This document shows, in pieces, positions 1 to 10,940 of a DNA stretch of 64,000 nt (positions within the stretch are counted from its first letter, which is position 1; each line of letters opens with the position of its first letter). A program made the position numbers and the translations under genes. The stretch lies in the NCBI GenBank assembly GCA_029378245.1, contig JARKIF010000046.1, forward strand, positions 62,001 to 126,000. Reading direction: 5' to 3'. This stretch comes from Roridomyces roridus (Eukaryota > Basidiomycota > Agaricomycetes > Agaricales > Mycenaceae). The notes under the pieces were generated by a model that had not been told where the DNA came from, ran no database searches, and was given only the letters and a program-made list of their open reading frames with translations.

Positions 1-2195
1 CCGGGCACTATCCTAGTACCAAGCGCTGGAAATTATGTTGTCAGTCCTCGATTGGCAATGGATGGACTCAGATTCGTCAGAACGGGAATAACCAGATCTC
101 ACCGCAAGACTTGATGTTTGGACGAAAGATGCGGACAGATCCCGGAGTATGACAAATCCCGACCAAGCGGGACCTCGCCTTCCGCAGAGACTTTGCTGAA
201 GACAAAAAACACCGATCGTGGGAAAAAGAGAAACCCTGCCGACGTTCGTCGTTCGGAGTGGCCTAGCCCGAATAGAACGGAACCTCTCTGCAAGCTTGAT
301 TAGGAGTTGGACGACCCTGTGCAGACACGCCTCCCTGCCAAGCGTTGACCGCAGCGTCAGCGATATGTATGCATAATCAGCGATATGTATGCGTATCAAT
401 TCTTCTGGAATGTGCGAAATCAGAACCTTGAAGCGGAGGATCAGGGCAGTGCCAAATTACCGGCCCAAGCCGGGTGCAAAATGGCCTCAAATATTCTCAC
501 CCTCGATTGGACTCAAAAAACGCGGTGGGGATACACCATACTTATGGCAAATCCCGAGTCCAACGTGCACGTTCACAGAATGGTTGGACGAAAGGGACCA
601 AGATCCGGTCCCAGCCAGCCTGGGGAACTTAGCCAACGGTTGGGATAGCATTGGCCTGTTGGGCGCTCGAGCACGAAGTTGAAGTAGACAAAAAGGACCA
701 AAAAGGACCAACGGGCCAGGCCTAGAGTTCAGTCCCGAATCGAACGGGCTCCGCAAACGAGGACGACACAGCGAATATGGATATCATGATCCTAGAGTCT
801 GGCTGGAGCAGTTTGTCGAGTCCCGGATGCCGATATGCCGATATGCCGCGCTCAGATCCGTGACGCGTTTGCTCCCGGGCCCCGGCGTCAGAGATCACCG
901 AACTGGAAGTCACATGTCAACGGCTATCTTGCCCTCTGCTCTCATCATACCAGTCACCCACTCCGCACCCGCAGAATTCCACTCCCCGAGTCCTTCGCAT
1001 ACGGCACTCCAGGTCCTTCCATTCTCATCAGAACCCGTCCTCACCGCAGTGCGGCTGGCCCTCTCACGCTCCCCAAATTACCGTATTGCACCGGCGCGTC
1101 GGGATTTCTTTCAAGTTCAATCTTAGATACCCATTTCTTCCAACACGAGTACATGTACTGTTTCATTTGCCTCAGCCGTACTAACTTGAAGCGTCTAGAT
1201 TGTACTGTGCATAGATACGAATAGCGAAAGGCCAGCATTCTCCCCCGCGTCTCGAGTGCACTCAATGTGATGTGTCTCGGTCCCGGCACTATCACTGGAT
1301 GAGTCGTCTCACTTCTTCTTCACCGACTTGTAACTTGGCTTTGGCCTCGTCCGCACTGCCGCAAGCAACCAAAACGAAGGGCCGCCCACCGGGATCAGGA
1401 TCTCTTCCCCTTCGACTCGCAGCAACGGCCGCAGCTGGATACGCATAAAGCCACTTAGTCGCCTCCATCGCCACCCTCTCCCCACTCTCGCCCGATGCAT
1501 TCGGCGCTAAACTCTCTCCAGAGCCCCTTGGAGAAGGCCGTGGAATGTTTCGGGCCCAACGATATCTCGGGCTCTCCCGTCCTCCGTTGCCACCTACAAG
1601 ACGATGGACAGTGGTATTGCAGCAGCGTGGCACTGGACAGCAAAATGACAGCGAATACAGTACTTTTTTTTCCCTTGTCCGCACCGTGCAAGTAATCAAA
1701 CAAACGGCAACTCGCTGCCATCGATTGCAGTCAATCGTCCTTCACCCTCGCCACCTTGTCTCCACCACCGCTACTAGACGTCATCCCCTCATGATGAACA
1801 TAAACTCTGCCCAAAGCCCCTTGGAGAAGGTCCATGGGTGTGTCATGCCCAACAATCCGTCGGGTTCTCCCGTCCTCACCGTTCGACCAGGAGAATGGTA
1901 GCTCCTTATAGCGCAGCAGCCGCCTAGCTCTGGGTAGCGAAATGGCAGCATTAAAGTGCGTTTCAACCCTTGATCCGAATTGAGAGTATCTGACCCTCTT
2001 CGCGTCCCCCTGTACAGACCCTGAGTGGCTGAGGCTAATATAGTATTGGTGGCTCATGATTTCGGGGGCTAACAGGTTCCAACTACGCTTGCTGCCTGGA
2101 ACTAAGGCCACACAGCGGCTATCTCGGTTCTCTGGTTTTTATAGCCGTGCACGCATGCAGATCGGCTTCCCGGTGGCTACGTACGGGCGCTCCGT
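1..2195. other. Region without a supported gene
   Basis: Open frames here are short, overlap on both strands and show no recognisable domain or convincing intron-exon structure. Around 690-712 there is a tiny tandem array of AAAAAGGACC. The only larger structure is the diverged tandem duplication at 1460-1955, listed separately. Confidence 0.5.
1460..1955. repeat. Diverged tandem duplication, about 285 bp apart
   Basis: Two blocks (about 1460-1650 and 1745-1955) align in the same order: AGCCCCTTGGAGAAGG, then a CCCAACGAT/CCCAACAAT block, then CTCTCCCGTCCTC/TTCTCCCGTCCTC, then GCAGCAG and AAATG(A/G)CAGC blocks. On the minus strand both can be read as R-T-G-E-P, a short spacer, then F-S-K-G-L-W. 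They may therefore be remnants of a duplicated exon or of a repetitive protein. No family is recognised. Confidence 0.45.
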
Positions 2196-2200
2196 CCTTG

Positions 2201-2209
2201 TATAAAATA
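2201..2209 (+). promoter_or_regulatory. TATA box of the catalase gene
   Basis: TATAAAATA lies 61 bp upstream of the catalase ATG at 2262, with a pyrimidine-rich stretch between them. This fits a fungal core promoter; the transcription start is inferred, not seen. Confidence 0.55.
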
Positions 2210-2261
2210 TCACTGCTGGCGGACATACGACGAACCACCCTACCCCTCCGTGCTTGCTCCC

Positions 2262-3586
2262 ATGGTTAGCTCATCCTCCAGCAGCTTCTTCCAGCGTGCC
2301 CACGTATTGTTGTCGCTGCTGCTCCTCCCGACGTTGACGTTTGCGAACGATACTTTGCCGCTGTACACGGTAGGGACAGTGACTTGATTTTCATGGAGGT
2401 GCACTCACGGTGGAGTTTCTAGGATGGCGGAGGACACCCTGTGTCATCGCCGTATAATTACCAACGAGTCGGTGTGTCATCCTTCCTTTCCGAAACGTCT
2501 ACTTCCACTCATTTCTTTTGTCAAGGCACGGTGCGCGTTTAACTGACCGGTGCTATCCCCCTCCGCTGATCATATCACTCTCCAGAATGGACCTTTGTTG
2601 CTCCAGGTAGGTGACGAATCTGGCTTTGGTAGACTCGAGTCAAATTCTGCAGGATTTTTACCTCATCGACACCTTGTCCCACTTTGTGAGGGAGCGAATC
2701 CCCGAACGCGTGCGTTCCTCTTTCTATCTCACCGAAATCGAATTTGATTCATCTGCAGCTCGTCCACGCGAAAGGTAGCGGCGCACACGGATATTTCCAG
2801 GTTACGCGGGATATCAGCAATGTGCGTCACCTGTCTTTCTCTATGGCTCTTTGAATGATATCTGCTGTTTTAGATCACCATGGCTGCACCCTTCTCGGAG
2901 GGCATCGGCGCCAAGGTACCGCTGTCCATGCGGTTTTCCACTGTTGCGGGAGAGGCGGGGTCCCCCGATACCAACCGTGATCCCCGAGGGTGAGCACCGC
3001 GCGTCATTCATCCTTCTTTCGAGCCGCTCATGAACTCTGCAGCTTCGCCATCAAGATGCGCACGTCCAAGGGTATCTGGGACTGGGGTGCGTCACACATT
3101 CTTTTCATTCCCTCACCGCATCTGAGCGTCGAAATCCTAGTCTTCAACAACACCCCAGTCTTCTTTGTGCGAGATCCTACAAAGTGGGTCGTTCTAGCGT
3201 TCAAAGAGAGCTGGGGGTGCTCACGAAGTCTCCCAGGTTCCCGCTCTTCATCCACAGTCAAAAACGCGACCCGCAGACTAACCTCCGGAATCCAACAATT
3301 CAATGGGATTACTGGTCGCAGTACGTCTTGTCTTTTCGATCCTCCCAACGGCTCTGAACGGATATTTGCAGGAATCAAGAGTCGATATACCAAGTGATGA
3401 TCTTGTTTTCTGACCGAGGAAGTGCGTGCTTTGGTTTGCTCTCTCCAAATCTAGCTCATACGAGGTTGATTTCCAGCCCCGTTCTCCTGGGCTCAGGTGT
3501 GTATACCTCCTTCCCCTCTGTTGCCCTCCCAATATGAAGGGATGATTAGATGCACGGATGGGGCGGACACACATATAAATGGGTTA
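2262..3586 (+). pseudogene. Catalase, N-terminal part, truncated by a repeat insertion
   Basis: A haem catalase breaks down hydrogen peroxide. Thirteen exons can be joined in frame: 2262-2369, 2423-2471, 2526-2530 (5 nt), 2586-2606, 2653-2709, 2759-2821, 2874-2989, 3043-3086, 3141-3183, 3237-3320, 3372-3421, 3477-3496 and 3550-3586. They give about 232 residues. The product starts with a hydrophobic leader (VLLSLLLLPTLTFA, residues 15-28), so a secreted form is likely. Family landmarks follow in order: QRVGTNGPLLLQDFYLID, RERIPER, then VHAKGSGAHGYF with the distal haem His, the MRFSTVAGE block, [20 protein letters not shown] with the catalytic Asn region, QWDYWSQ and FSDRG. Coding identity stops at MHGWGGHTYKWV, where the dispersed repeat begins at 3587. 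Catalases are usually at least 500 residues and no 3' half is found in the window. The family is clear; whether a truncated transcript is made is unknown. Confidence 0.88.
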
Positions 3587-4384
3587 GTCGCAAGTTCAAA
3601 TCCCAGTACCCTCATCCCATTTTTGTTGCCTTTATACCTTTAGCACCATTCCCTCAATTCTTTTGAATCTTCATGGAACTATTGCAGCACTCCCTCCCAT
3701 GCACTCCATGTATTTACAACCCCCATTTACACTCACTGAGAGGCACAATTGCTGTATGATTGAAAACACTGATTTCCTGGTGCTGAATGATTCTGGTGCC
3801 CAGATGTGTGATCTGTAGCCTGTAAGTCTGATCCTGGATCATATTAACTCTAATCTGAAGAAGGTTCAACCAAGGCCCTTGATTCCAGAGAGATTTCAAC
3901 TCAATTCTTCAAATGTAAGTGTGCACCAGTTCTCAATACCTGTGGCCAATGCATTGGTTCCAACACCACAGTGAACATTTCCCTTGCCAGTAGACCCCAT
4001 TAGAGCAAAGAAACTGGCCAGAACATGAGGAGAAACCTGAGTTATGAGTGTGATCATTTTGAGCTGATCCCCCTTGTTGTGCACCTACAGGGCCATGTAC
4101 ATGTATTGGGAGTCTAAAAACTAGATGGAACATCTTAGAATTGCTCCACCCATCCATATTTGCAAGAGCATTTGCAAGATTCCACTGGTTGTGTTTGGGT
4201 CTGGCAGGATTGTAGGGTAAGAATTTGGTCAAATGTCCAGTAGAGCTCTTGAACAGAACTCCATGGATTCTCCCCCAACCCTCATGATCAAGGACACTTT
4301 CTGGACCCCCTGAGCTCCCTTTCCTCAGTGGTGACTTCAAATATCCCAGATTCCACTCCCTTTGTCTTCTATCAACAGAATGAT
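3587..4384. repeat. Dispersed repeat, copy A (about 798 bp)
   Basis: This is nearly identical to 10084-10882 in the same orientation, with sharp breakpoints on both sides. It starts with GTCGCAAGTTCAAATCCC, which matches the internal B box of a tRNA-type Pol III promoter, suggesting a tRNA-derived or tRNA-captured 5' end. It interrupts the catalase gene. A minus-strand open frame of about 150 codons is shared by both copies, but many of the differences are amino-acid replacing, so coding is not supported. Confidence 0.8.
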
Positions 4385-5501
4385 CCAAAATGATCACAAA
4401 ATCTCTATGCATATAACTTTACTTTCTGTGCAGGTATTCAGCTGATCTTAGTTGTGCTGGCCTCCTATACTCTAGGGTACTTGTCCCATGTACTTCAACC
4501 ACAGAGGAAAAATCAAGAGCATGAGCAATACAGTGAAAATGGGATTTGATGACTTTTCCCACTTTCACCTGGCCTATTGTGCACCTTATGGTAAGGGACT
4601 TCAAAGTCATTGATAATACTCATTCAAGTCTTGGGTTGCTAAGGATCAGGTTATCAACTGCCAATATCAATAGCTGCACCTAAATCTACCTTTTATCTCA
4701 TTCACTTATAACACTCTCCCATGGCTCAGATCTGGACTGATATTTGAGATCTAGCATCCTAAGTGGTACATGAACATGCTAAGCTCACAGATCACAAAAG
4801 CATGAAACTACATGGAAATGATATTAAAGGTGCAAAAATGCACAGACCATTTCCACTCTTACAACTGGTATATACACAAAGTGGTAACACACTTCTGGCC
4901 AAAACATGTGGAAGGATTGAAAGAAGAATTGTTGTCAGTCAAGTTTGTTAAGGATCCCAGAGGCAGATCCAATGGGAGTGCAAAAGGTGAAAATTGCCTT
5001 TTTGGGAGGAAAGCGTAGTGGCTCAATCGGGAATAGCATCCGAAATGTCAAACACTTTTTGAATTCAGAGTTGATAATGCCACTCTGAGGTTAGAAAACA
5101 TAATGGTTCCTTTGGTATGAAGCCTTGGGACACACTCAGCTTTCAAAACCTGGTGTTGGTTTCCAAAGACTTGCCTCTGAAAAAGTATTTTACGTTTTGC
5201 GGGCCAGCCAATCAGTTTGATGTAAAACAATGTTAGCAACTCCTGTAGCTCTCGAGCGGCTCTACAACTTTGATTTTTTGATCCCCCATCTTTTTTTGAT
5301 GCATGCCGCTGGTCCAAATGTGCCGGTTACTCTTTCAGGATTGTTATCACATCTGGAAGGAGCCATCAATGTTCTCTTCCCATAGGGGATTCTCCGAGAA
5401 GGCCGGAGGATGAAAATCAATTTTTAATAGCATATATAACCTGTGCCGGATGTGCCGTGCCAGCCGTGCCAGCCGGTCAACTAGCTCTGGCAGTCTCTTC
5501 C
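4385..5501. other. AT-rich flank of repeat copy A
   Basis: No supported gene. It contains at about 5259-5287 a stretch whose reverse complement recurs at 9736-9763 beside repeat copy B. It is most likely the rest of the same decayed element, but the outer boundary is not resolved. Confidence 0.4.
5259..5287 (-). repeat. Arm of an inverted repeat shared with 9736-9763
   Basis: The reverse complement of this stretch matches 9736-9763 over 28 bp without mismatch (core GGGGATCAAAAAATC). Similarity continues outward more weakly. It lies to the right of repeat copy A, whereas its partner lies to the left of copy B. This is the arrangement expected if the arms are the two ends of one transposon family and A and B are different fragments of it. 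Confidence 0.6.
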
Positions 5502-5580
5502 ATAGATAAGAATTAACCTGAACTTTTGCAATACCTACGGTTGATCCATAACATGTTTTTTTGCAAAAGTTTTACTGTAC
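5502..5580 (+). repeat. Left terminal inverted repeat of the 4 kb unit
   Basis: It pairs with 9431-9509 in inverted orientation. The match begins near ATAGATAA, is imperfect for 13 bp, then identical over CTTTTGCAATACCTACGG. After a few mismatches it is identical again over TGCAAAAGTTTTACTGTA. Each arm also folds on itself through CTTTTGCA and TGCAAAAG. Confidence 0.75.
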
Positions 5581-6454
5581 CAGCTGTTCGCGCGAGAAGT
5601 AGTGGAGGAACGAAGAACGCGGCCAGCCTACGAGTGAGTAAGGGCGGAATATGTACGAGTGCATATTGTTACGCACCTTGTTTCCCACCGAAGCGTCATC
5701 CGCGACGGTGTCCATCTCGTCGTCCTCGTCAGCATCGGGCTCCGACTTTGGTGGGTGGTGGAGCTTAGCCTTCTTGGAAGCAGGGATCTCGACAACGGGG
5801 CGCAAGCTAGAAGTCATGATCAGCAAAGTTGAGCTAAGGGAGTGAAGAGATGAGACGTACGAGGAAGTCTTGGATGGAGTAGAAGGAGGACCGGCGGCGC
5901 GCTTAGCAGACTTGAAAATCGTGGCGAAGGTGCTGGCCGAGGCCAGTGTCGCGGCAGGAACAGAAGCGGTGACCTTAGGAAAAGTGGCCGTCTTGGCAAT
6001 GAATGAATTCTAAAAAGGGTGTCAGAAGGTTCTTGTAAGAACGGAAAGAGTCTGGTGTACCGTTTTACGAGGAAGGGGAATGGCGGTCCAATCTTCGTCC
6101 TTGTCGGAAGCAGCGGCGACGAGTTTGCGGATGCCACAAAGGAACGCGGTGACGTTCTCGGGTAGCATCTCCCCGTGCTTCAGAAGAGCACAAGCAACGC
6201 GCTGAAAAATATATGAGACGGATTTAGGAAGCGAGAAAAAGGAGAGGGCATACCATATGAGCCAGCCCCTTTTTCAGCATCTTCTCCGCGTGAGGCTGCA
6301 CGCAAGCGACGCCAGGGTTGGTCGCAGCAATCACGTATTTGAAGAAAGAGGACATGGCTGGGTCGCAGACGACTTTGAAAAACGGGGAGACCGGGACCTT
6401 GGTGATGGCAGAAACGAGGGGCGCTGGGAAAGTGAAGAAGTTGTTCCGCTCGTT
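5535..6454 (-). CDS. Unrecognised protein inside the TIR unit (5' end not found)
   Basis: Five exons join in frame: 6254-6454, 6061-6201, 5861-6009, 5677-5806 and 5535-5627, giving about 237 residues from the first exon I can place. The product has an N-terminal part rich in aromatic and hydrophobic residues (FFTFPAPLVSAITK, SSFFKYVIAATNPG), then LLKHGEMLPENVTAFLCGIRK. A basic Ser/Thr/Ala-rich linker follows, and then an acidic tract, SEPDADEDDEMD. The last exon runs through the left TIR and stops inside it, so the element end supplies the C terminus. The upstream acceptor at 6455 implies a missing 5' exon. I do not recognise a family. It could be the 3' part of the gene at 8765-9470, which has the same strand and order. 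Confidence 0.5.
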
Positions 6455-8032
6455 CTGTCAGGTGATATACAATAAGGGATAGGACCGAGCTCCGTGTCGC
6501 TATTCGTGTATTAATGAGACAAGTACAAGTCGTCAGTACACTACGCTTGGCTATTCGTTCAAGTGGTCGGTTGTAGTGACTCCAATAGGCGGTTCGCGGG
6601 GACTACTACTTGTGGAGATACCATACCCAAGGAGATATACCAAGCCCAGGTGTATTCAGAAATGAGCTAGACTAGCTATAGAGCAAAGACGAAGGTTGCG
6701 CGGACGCGCAGTACTATCATGACAAGGTTCGCGGAGTACCTCGCGGACCGGTATAAGTCTATATATATGTATACAAACAGAGTGGCTCGCGTAGGCGAGT
6801 TGGAGGAAATACTACCATTCGTTCCGGTATTGCAGAGACACCCAGAAAAGAGATGACAAGTGGGCGAGTCGAACTCGCGCAGGCACACTAGTATGATCGA
6901 GAACTGATCCGAGTACGATCATGATCATGAAAAGCGGCGGAGTCGCGGCAGACGATCAGAGCGATGATCGCGTCTGACAGAATATGCCAGGAGTAAGCCC
7001 TGGATGACGAAGATGGCGGACCGAGGTTATTTATGGACCTGGGTCGAGGGCTGTAGTCATAATGGGAGCTGGCTCAGCAAGAGAGTGTAATGAAACGACG
7101 GAATCAAATTACCAGGCCAATCGGCTCGAATGCCAAGGCGGCATGACCACCGATCAGACGGGCCAAGCAGCGACATAAGCAGCAGAACCACGCGAAGCGG
7201 TTCGAGGGGATGTAATATAGGTGACAGGACACCTAGGGTTATAGGGAAAGTACGGAAATAGGGATGGCAGGCGCGTAATAGTAGTTATATCATCAGACCA
7301 GTAGGGAGTAGTATATAAGGCCTGTAGATCCCGCCCTTGCAGCATTGCATTGTACGCCTTCTTGCCTAGACATTGGGTCGAAGCTTGATCTGTGGTTATA
7401 GTGCAGTCTTGTGACTTCCGCGGAGATTTGTTGTATCATTTCTCTTAGCTTAGACGCAATATCAAAGGCACCCGAGCTCTGGTTCAACTTGGGTCAGCTA
7501 TAGTAACATACTTAAGGGGTAGTGGGTTGCCCTCTGTGCTATAGTTCCTCTTCGTGTTGTATCGAAGTTGTATTGGTGTTTTGGATATTGTGTGTTTCGG
7601 TCAATAAAATATAAAACCTTTTAACATCGTAACCTCGTGTTCGTTGTGAGCAGTCTACAAACCAGTCAAGAGATTCCTCTTAGTTCAAAGACATTGAACT
7701 TGGTGTGAAACCTCGAGAATCAACCTACAAGCTTCCGAGAACCAAACCGCGGAGTATCAGTCTTATCTGTATACTTCAGACGACCCCGAACTCACCCGTT
7801 AGGTGTCAGCGTGCTAGTCAAGGAATTGTGTGTGTGTTGTGTGTGTTGTGTGGTTAGTGTGTTGTGGAGTAGCATCGCTCCGCGGACTACTTCTAGGACA
7901 TTACCTACTCGAGCTATCTACTATACACTAGTGCGCGTGACGCTGCGTATCAACGTTGTGACTGACGAGCTATTCAGGTAGTGCGTGACGTGACTCGTCA
8001 ACAAACAAACCATTGATCCAACCACAACCACC
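6455..8032. other. Non-coding interior of the TIR unit
   Basis: No supported coding exon. AATAAAATATAAAA at about 7605 resembles a polyadenylation region. A TG-rich stretch (GTGTGTGTTGTGTG) lies at about 7828-7860. The sequence between them and the ATG at 8033 may be a long leader. No flanking long direct repeats were found, so I do not call an LTR here. Confidence 0.35.
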
Positions 8033-8553
8033 ATGTCTGACGCGGCCACACAGACACCCCCGCTCACCACTGGAAACGACGCAGCCGTCGAACCGCCTCC
8101 ATACCGCAACCCCGCTGACGTGCGTTTTCCGTTTTCATCTTCTTCAGCATTTTGAGCCACTTTTAGGACCTCGCCCTTATCACCAATGCGACCTCTCAGG
8201 GGCTCATCTGCTCTGGGAATGCCGCTTTCGCCCATCTAATTCAATCCAACATGCGCTCCGCTGAAGACTATACCAACTTGGTTCGCGCGTACCTACGCTT
8301 GGCGGAATATTGTCACTACGTGGTGAAGATGCACTCAGATATCAGGTAAGTGACCACTGTTGCCTCTTTGCCGTCTCCAATCCTTTCCAGGGCCTCTCTC
8401 TCGGACCGTCAACTTCAAGGCTACCCACCGTTCTGGCCATTCGATCCAGACCGCGCCTCAGCGGAGGAGGCCTCCGGTCTCTACGAGTATAGAGCCGTTT
8501 TTCGCAAATCGCCGGGCCTGCAGTGCTCATTGACTGAGCTCCCATCACGCTAG
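8033..8553 (+). CDS. Unrecognised small protein, three exons
   Basis: Exons 8033-8119, 8167-8345 and 8391-8553 join in frame with good GT-AG sites (donors GTGCGT and GTAAGT) and give 142 residues. The N terminus is polar and Pro/Thr-rich (MSDAATQTPPLTT). Residues of about 30-90 look helical (DLALITNATSQGLICSG, then NMRSAEDYTNLVRAYLRLAEY), and the C-terminal part begins with QGYPPFWPFDP. Clean splicing argues for a real gene. It is on the opposite strand to the other two genes in the TIR unit. No family is recognised; it may be an accessory gene of the element. Confidence 0.5.
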
Positions 8554-8764
8554 GGACGCCAGGGACCGAGTTTACAGTTAGTTGGGTCGAGATTTCCATG
8601 TAGTAGCCATGTTTGTATGATTTGTTTGTTGCAGTCTCGATGCCACGCCGCCAAGCCGTTTTGGCATCCTTTTGATTATGATCAATTATGATCAGCCCCC
8701 AGGCTATTATAAACTGGAGTGCTCAATTATAGAACAATTATATAGGTTGATAATCACATAATTG

Positions 8765-9470
8765 TCACAGCCCATTATAAGCGAGATCACTTTTTTCCGA
8801 CATACGAGACAGTGGTTTCACGCTCGCCGTAGTGAGCGTAAGGTCGGGGATAGGAGAAGGGGAACGTGGGGAAGGCAGCGGCAGAAGCCGTGGCGATTGG
8901 GAGACGTGCATAGCTTGCCCAGAAAGGTCGGGATTAGATGGGGCAGCGAAAATATAAGAACCCGGATAGAAGGTGGGAGCGTAGTCGGCCGCGGGGGCTG
9001 AGAAGCCAAAGCTATCGAAGTCAAAGTCAAAATTGTACAGATGATCCCAGTTGCTCGCCGGCAGGGTCGGCATGTCCGCATCGGAGCTGTACGCAATGCC
9101 GGCCAGGGGAGAGACGTAGGTGGACATTGAGGCTGTACCAACATCGTACAAGACCCGGGCGGTGAGCGTCATAGTCGAAGCTTCCACGGGCATCAAACTG
9201 GACAAGCCAGGAGTGGAGGGGGAAGTGGGTGAAGAAGGTGGAAGCACGGTATTGGTCTCACGGAGAGGCGCAGGTGTCGATTTCGATCCTAGAATGTAAA
9301 TCAAGCTGTGTCAATGTACCCAAGGTCAAGAACGCACCGACAATCTTCGTTTTGACAGTCCCGCTTGAGCTGGCACTGACAATCACCGTACGAGGCCCAC
9401 CGGCAGGGCGACGACGCTTCACCGTCACTAGATACAGTAAAACTTTTGCAAAAAACACGTTACCAATCAT
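8765..9470 (-). CDS. Unrecognised low-complexity protein starting in the right TIR
   Basis: Two exons (9338-9470 and 8765-9288, intron 49 nt, phase 1) give about 218 residues. The start codon at 9468-9470 lies inside the right TIR, so the first residues (MIGNVFFAKVLLYL) are encoded by the element end. A basic patch, VKRRRPAGGPR, follows, then long Ser/Pro/Thr/Asp-rich sequence with an acidic aromatic stretch, NFDFDFDSFGF, reminiscent of transcriptional activation regions. No domain is recognised. It may be the 5' part of a gene continuing to 5535-6454. The start is uncertain because it relies on TIR sequence. Confidence 0.4.
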
Positions 9471-9509
9471 CCGTAGGTATTGCAAAAGAACACGTTAAAT
9501 ATTATCTAT
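9431..9509 (-). repeat. Right terminal inverted repeat of the 4 kb unit
   Basis: Reverse-complement partner of 5502-5580, with one single-base indel in the T-run. The inner end (TGCAAAAGTTTTACTGTA in reverse complement) is identical to the left arm. No unambiguous target site duplication is visible outside either arm. Confidence 0.75.
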
Positions 9510-10083
9510 ACCCAAAAGGCACTGAATCTCTTATCTCTCACCGTATCCATCACAGGGATCAGGGCGGCATCCGGGGGCAGTATCGGGTATACTGAACAAC
9601 CAGATTAACTCTCGGTTAAGCTCTATTTAATGGGTAATTGATATTAATATCTTAAATTGCCATCAATGGCTCCGGAGATGACTGATACCACTGCATCAAT
9701 TGACTACACATGCTCGGCATGGATCAGAAATGATCGGGGATCAAAAAATCAAAGTTGTAGAGCTGATTTGCAGCTACAGAATCACCCTATACAATACTGG
9801 CTCAAAATGCCTGGCTGGCTCACAGAATGCAAAATACTTTCCAAACCCCGGCTTCAGAAAAATGAAATGCCTGTATTGGATGGTTCAAAATGTATGGCCT
9901 ATTGCTCAGGGTGTTTTGATGGTGATTTTTTAGGGCACAGCGGCATGGTAGGTCTGGTGGGTGGGCAAAAGAGGTGTACCTGGTAGCTGACATGACTCCC
10001 CAGTGCTTCAAGCTATTGGTTGTCTAGTCTATTGGTTACTTGTCTCTCTAATAATTCTGCCCTTATTACTTGTTTTTGCCAAG
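9510..10083. other. Intergenic sequence left of repeat copy B
   Basis: No supported gene. It holds at 9736-9763 the inverted partner of 5259-5287, in sequence that looks like the left end of the element to which copy B belongs. Confidence 0.4.
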
Positions 10084-10882
10084 GTCGCAAGTTCAAATCC
10101 CAGTACCCTCATCCCATTTTTGTTGCCTTCATACCTTTAGCACCATTGCCTCAATTCTTTTGAATCTTCATAGAGCTATTGCAGCACTCCCTCCCATGCA
10201 CTCCATGTATTTACAACCCCCATTTACATTGACTGAGAGGCACAATTGCTGTATGATTGCACACACTGATTTCCTGGTACTGAATGATTCTGGTGCCCAG
10301 ATGTGTGATCTGTAGCCTGTAAGTCTGATCCTGGCTCATATTAACTCTAATCTGAAGAAGGTTCAACCAAGGCCCTTGATTCCAGAGAGATTTCAACTCA
10401 ATTCTGTCAAATGTAAGTGTGCACCAGTTCTCAATACCTGTGGCTAATGCATTGGTTCCAACACCACAGTGAACATTTCCCTTGCCATTAGATCCCATTA
10501 GAGCAAAGAAACTGGCCAGAACATGAGGAGAAACCTGAGTTATGAGTGTGATCATTTTGAGCTGATCCCCCTTGTTGTGCACCTACAGGGCCATGTACAT
10601 GTATTGGGAGTCTAAAAACTAGATGGAACATCTTAGAATTGCTCCACCCATCCATATTTGCAAGAGCATTTGCAAGATTCCACTGGTTGTGTTTGGGTCT
10701 GGCAGGATTGTAGGGTAAGAATTCGGTCAAATGTCCAGTAGAGCTCTTGAACAGAACTCCATGGATTCTCCACCAACCTTCATGATCAAGGACACTTTCT
10801 GGACCCCCTGAGCTCCCTTTCCTCATTGGTGACTTCAAATATCCCAGATTCCACTCCCTTTGTCTTCTATCAACAGAATGAT
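10084..10882. repeat. Dispersed repeat, copy B (about 799 bp)
   Basis: Near-identical to copy A (3587-4384) from GTCGCAAGTTC to ATCAACAGAATGAT. Its right end lies 58 bp before the start codon of the FAD oxidase gene at 10941, so it sits directly against that gene's core promoter. Confidence 0.8.
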
Positions 10883-10900
10883 TGTTACGATCCGATTCCA

Positions 10901-10907
10901 TATAAAC
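10901..10907 (+). promoter_or_regulatory. TATA box of the split FAD oxidase gene
   Basis: TATAAAC lies 34-40 bp upstream of the ATG at 10941 and only 18 bp to the right of repeat copy B. The intact paralogue has a TATA box at the same distance. Confidence 0.45.
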
Positions 10908-10940
10908 GGGTAATGTGCGTGAGTATGCAACCAGCCGAAA

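Noticed and set aside
3933..4412. A conserved protein encoded by the dispersed repeat (open in both copies, minus strand)
   Set aside because: Differences between the copies are largely amino-acid replacing and there is no recognisable domain, so the open frame is probably chance.
7000..8032. A second LTR retrotransposon inside the TIR unit
   Set aside because: The leader looks LTR-like (AATAAA, TG-rich part), but no direct repeat partner, reverse transcriptase or primer-binding site was found.
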